Of a stretch of DNA of 8,567 nucleotides, positions 6,730-8,567 are shown in pieces. Both the position numbers and the translations under genes were made by a program. Where the stretch lies: positions 1-8,567 of the forward strand of contig QHUV01000064.1 of the NCBI GenBank assembly GCA_003222065.1, written 5' to 3'. The DNA is from Gemmatimonadota bacterium. Lineage in GTDB: Bacteria > Gemmatimonadota > Gemmatimonadetes > Gemmatimonadales > Gemmatimonadaceae. Each line of letters starts with the position of its first letter. The first letter of the stretch is position 1. The notes under the pieces were generated by a model. It worked only from the letters and a program-made list of their open reading frames with translations. It made no database searches and was not told where the DNA came from.

Positions 6730-6758
6730 TTGCCGAGATCGCTTTGGCGTCTCAAGAT
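6730..6758 (+). promoter_or_regulatory. Possible weak promoter for the beta-barrel gene
   Basis: TTGCCG (6730-6735) and CAAGAT (6753-6758) are separated by 17 nt. They match the sigma70 boxes at 4/6 and 3/6 positions, including the key A and T of the -10. Initiation near 6765 would give a leader of about 32 nt containing GGAGG (6785-6789). The spacing is good but the boxes are weak, so this is only a candidate. Confidence 0.25.
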
Positions 6759-6796
6759 TCGCGGGTTCTGATCCCCCGTGTCCTGGAGGCAGACGC

Positions 6797-8071
6797 ATGG
6801 CGAAGCTGGGTCAAGCCCTTATTGCAGTCGTAATGATCGCCTCCTGCGCCGAGGCGCAGGACGACGTCCGCTCGAAGGTACGGGAGATCTTCCATTTCGG
6901 GACGTGCAGCTCGCTGATCTGCCTTTCTCTGGGGACGGGTAATCACGGCACGCACTTCAACCCGGACGCGAACGCCGTGGGCCAGGTAGTGGTCGACTTC
7001 CTAAGCAACGCCATCACCAATAGCGTGTCGAATCTTCCTCTCGGAGCAACGAGCAGCGGAACCACTTTCGCTTTCGACGCGGCGGGCTTGCCTGTCGCCA
7101 CGGCGCAGTCGACTGGGCCGATCCTGGCCGAGCGCGCCCAGACCCTTGGCCGTGGACGACTGCTCTTCAGCGGGAAATTCACACAAAGCACCTTCTCGTC
7201 GCTGCGCGGCGTGCCGCTCACCAACCTACAGCTCACTCTCACTCACCAGGACAACCCGCCTCCGGGCCTGGGGGATCCACCCCTCGAGCAAGACACCATT
7301 CACATCGCGACGTCTCTCAAGGCGAGCGTCTCGGTGTTCGCGCTGTCAGCGACGTGGGGGATCACGAACAACGTCGACCTTGGCTTCGCGGTCCCCATCG
7401 TGAATCTGTTCGTCAGCGGGACGAGCATCGGTACAATCGTGCCGGTGACTGGTGTCATAGCGCACTACTGGGGAGGGACGGCCACCGATCCGCAACTCGT
7501 GGATACCGCCAGTGGCCGCGCAAGCCACACCGGGCTCGGCGACGTATCGATTCGCGCGAAGTTCAATCTCGTGCAGTCGCCGACTGCTGGTGCGGCGTTC
7601 CTGGCCGACGTTCGGCTTCCGACTGGGAAACCGGATGAGCTGGTCGGTACGGGAAAGACCTCGGTGACCAGCTGGTTCATCACCTCGCTCACGTTCAAGG
7701 AGTTCACGCCACACGGCAACATTGGCTACCTGTATCGCACCGGGCAGGACCAGAATTCCAGCGTCCTCGCGGCGCTCGGCTTCGACGCACTGATCTCGTC
7801 GCCGTTCACGCTCGCGGCCGACGTAGTTGGCCAGTGGCCAGTCGGCACCGAGAAGATCCATCTGCCAAAGCCAGCGGTGTATCTCAATGGCGCCGTTGTG
7901 CCGCGCACGAACATTCCCAACGGCAAGGACGACATCGTTGCGACAGCGATCGGTGGAAAGCTCCTCATCGGAGCCGGCTTCACCGCCGTGGGGAACGTTC
8001 TCTTTCCGATGACGGAAGGAGGGATGCGGCCCAACGCCACGTGGACGGTGGGTTTGGAGAGGAACTTCTAA
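6797..8071 (+). CDS. Outer-membrane beta-barrel protein, Phenol_MetA_deg-like (putative transporter)
   Basis: A 424-residue exported protein. The start ATG at 6797 has a good Shine-Dalgarno sequence GGAGG (6785-6789) with a 7-nt spacer. Residues 1-20 form a signal peptide with cleavage likely after A18-E19-A20; an IASC sequence at 14-17 also fits a lipobox, but the rest reads as a barrel, so ordinary cleavage is preferred. The mature chain alternates polar and apolar residues in many short strands separated by Gly, Asn and Asp turns, and ends in a terminal Phe (WTVGLERNF), as outer-membrane barrel signals do. The GLGDVSIRAKFNL segment followed by DVRLPTGKPDELVGTGKTSV is the hallmark pairing of the MetA-pathway/phenol-degradation 'transporter' family (Pfam Phenol_MetA_deg). 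The transported substrate is unknown. Two cysteines near the mature N-terminus (C37, C42) could form a disulfide. It appears monocistronic and converges on the next gene with 9 nt between stops. Confidence 0.8.
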   Translation: MAKLGQALIAVVMIASCAEAQDDVRSKVREIFHFGTCSSLICLSLGTGNHGTHFNPDANAVGQVVVDFLSNAITNSVSNLPLGATSSGTTFAFDAAGLPVATAQSTGPILAERAQTLGRGRLLFSGKFTQSTFSSLRGVPLTNLQLTLTHQDNPPPGLGDPPLEQDTIHIATSLKASVSVFALSATWGITNNVDLGFAVPIVNLFVSGTSIGTIVPVTGVIAHYWGGTATDPQLVDTASGRASHTGLGDVSIRAKFNLVQSPTAGAAFLADVRLPTGKPDELVGTGKTSVTSWFITSLTFKEFTPHGNIGYLYRTGQDQNSSVLAALGFDALISSPFTLAADVVGQWPVGTEKIHLPKPAVYLNGAVVPRTNIPNGKDDIVATAIGGKLLIGAGFTAVGNVLFPMTEGGMRPNATWTVGLERNF

Positions 8072-8080
8072 ACAACCAGG

Positions 8081-8567
8081 TTACGGTGCGGCGCCGATGC
8101 TGACTATGATCCAGCGCTGCTCCGTGCGCTGCATTTTTGCGTGGAACCTGAGTCGTTGGTCGAAGTTCCCGCGCGCGGGATTATTGCCCTTCAGGTCGTA
8201 GACAAACTCCGCGTCGGCGGCGGTGCCGTGGACCGTAATCACCGGCGTGCCGACGAGGCGGGCGGACAGATCGGAGGTGTTCTTGAAGAGCGCCTCATAG
8301 CCATTGCGAGAACTCTCATTCATGCTCGGGAAGATCTCTTGCAGCAGATCCACCCGCTTCGCGCCGATGGCGTTCACGTAGAATTCCACCGATTCCCGAG
8401 CGTGCGCAGCTTCGACGCGCTCCGTTTCGGCGGGATCGACGCGGGGCTTTGACTCCAGCGTGACAGGTGGTGATGCCGCCGGCGCGGCCGGTTTTATCTC
8501 TTGCGGCAGCGCTGAAACCGGTGGCGTCCGCACTGACACACTAGCACCGGAGCCAGACACCGGGGAT
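8081..8567 (-). CDS. C-terminal part of a larger protein: Pro-rich linker plus NTF2-like domain (cut by window edge)
   Basis: The minus-strand frame ends at the TAA at 8083-8081 and is open without a stop to the right edge of the window, giving at least 161 residues. A GTG at 8560 could be a start, but nothing supports it, and a truncated larger protein is more likely. The first 45 visible residues are a low-complexity Ser/Pro/Ala/Val linker. The last 110 begin with a helix (ETERVEAAHARESVEFYVNA), then a loop with EIFPSM, and strands resembling VHGTAADAEFVYDL, RLRFHAKMQRT and RWIIVSIGAAP. This helix-then-antiparallel-sheet pattern suggests an NTF2-like/SnoaL-type domain. Such C-terminal domains after Pro/Ala-rich linkers occur on periplasmic parts of Ser/Thr protein kinases and other membrane proteins, but the N-terminal module is not visible, so the function is open. 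Confidence 0.65.
   Translation of the reverse strand, partial: SPVSGSGASVSVRTPPVSALPQEIKPAAPAASPPVTLESKPRVDPAETERVEAAHARESVEFYVNAIGAKRVDLLQEIFPSMNESSRNGYEALFKNTSDLSARLVGTPVITVHGTAADAEFVYDLKGNNPARGNFDQRLRFHAKMQRTEQRWIIVSIGAAP

Noticed and set aside
6571..6771. A 66-residue plus-strand frame in the intergenic region
   Set aside because: It translates the dispersed-repeat-like element (ILRFAHDDK) and has no ribosome-binding site or domain.

Overview
The window is high-GC DNA with densely packed genes. It encodes a probable outer-membrane beta-barrel protein, so the host is a Gram-negative-type bacterium. The overall style (GC-rich, a Phenol_MetA_deg-like barrel, a membrane-anchored SRPBCC protein, a Pro-rich linker leading to an NTF2-like tail, and a 'CTTCGCTTCGCTC' dispersed repeat) reminds me of Gemmatimonadota or a neighbouring soil phylum. 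This is inference only; no rRNA or other phylogenetic marker is present to settle it.

Layout. Left end (1-357, minus): the N-terminal part of a nucleotidyltransferase-fold protein, cut by the window edge. Next is a 216-nt divergent intergenic region holding an array of about seven degenerate 16-bp tandem repeats (371-480). A calcineurin-like metallophosphoesterase follows (574-1431, plus).

Central block (6499 down to 1480, all minus). A consensus-like promoter at 6519-6546 precedes tRNA-Asn(GUU), then a GC-rich hairpin, then purE, purK, ackA, a class I/II aminotransferase and, after a 48-nt gap, a membrane-anchored SRPBCC protein. purE/purK overlap by TTGA, purK/ackA overlap by ATGA, and 5 nt separate ackA from the aminotransferase. 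Four genes are therefore very probably translationally coupled on one mRNA. PurK and PurE together convert AIR, ATP and bicarbonate to CAIR in purine synthesis. AckA interconverts acetate/ATP and acetyl phosphate/ADP. The aminotransferase substrate cannot be read from the sequence. No phosphotransacetylase (pta) is in the window.

Right end: an intergenic stretch (6500-6796) contains the tRNA promoter on the minus strand and a dispersed-repeat-like element. It leads to a secreted beta-barrel protein (6797-8071, plus). This converges, with 9 nt between stop codons, on the C-terminal part of a larger minus-strand protein ending in a Pro-rich linker and an NTF2-like domain, cut by the right edge.

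Most of the window is ordinary chromosomal metabolism. I found no mobile element, CRISPR array, toxin-antitoxin pair or biosynthetic cluster, and nothing I would confidently call an undescribed system. The points most worth a second look are the 16-bp repeat array, the purEK-ackA-aminotransferase coupling behind a tRNA promoter, the tRNA/purE leader hairpin, and a recurrent GTTAGGC(A) word that coincides with rare codons.
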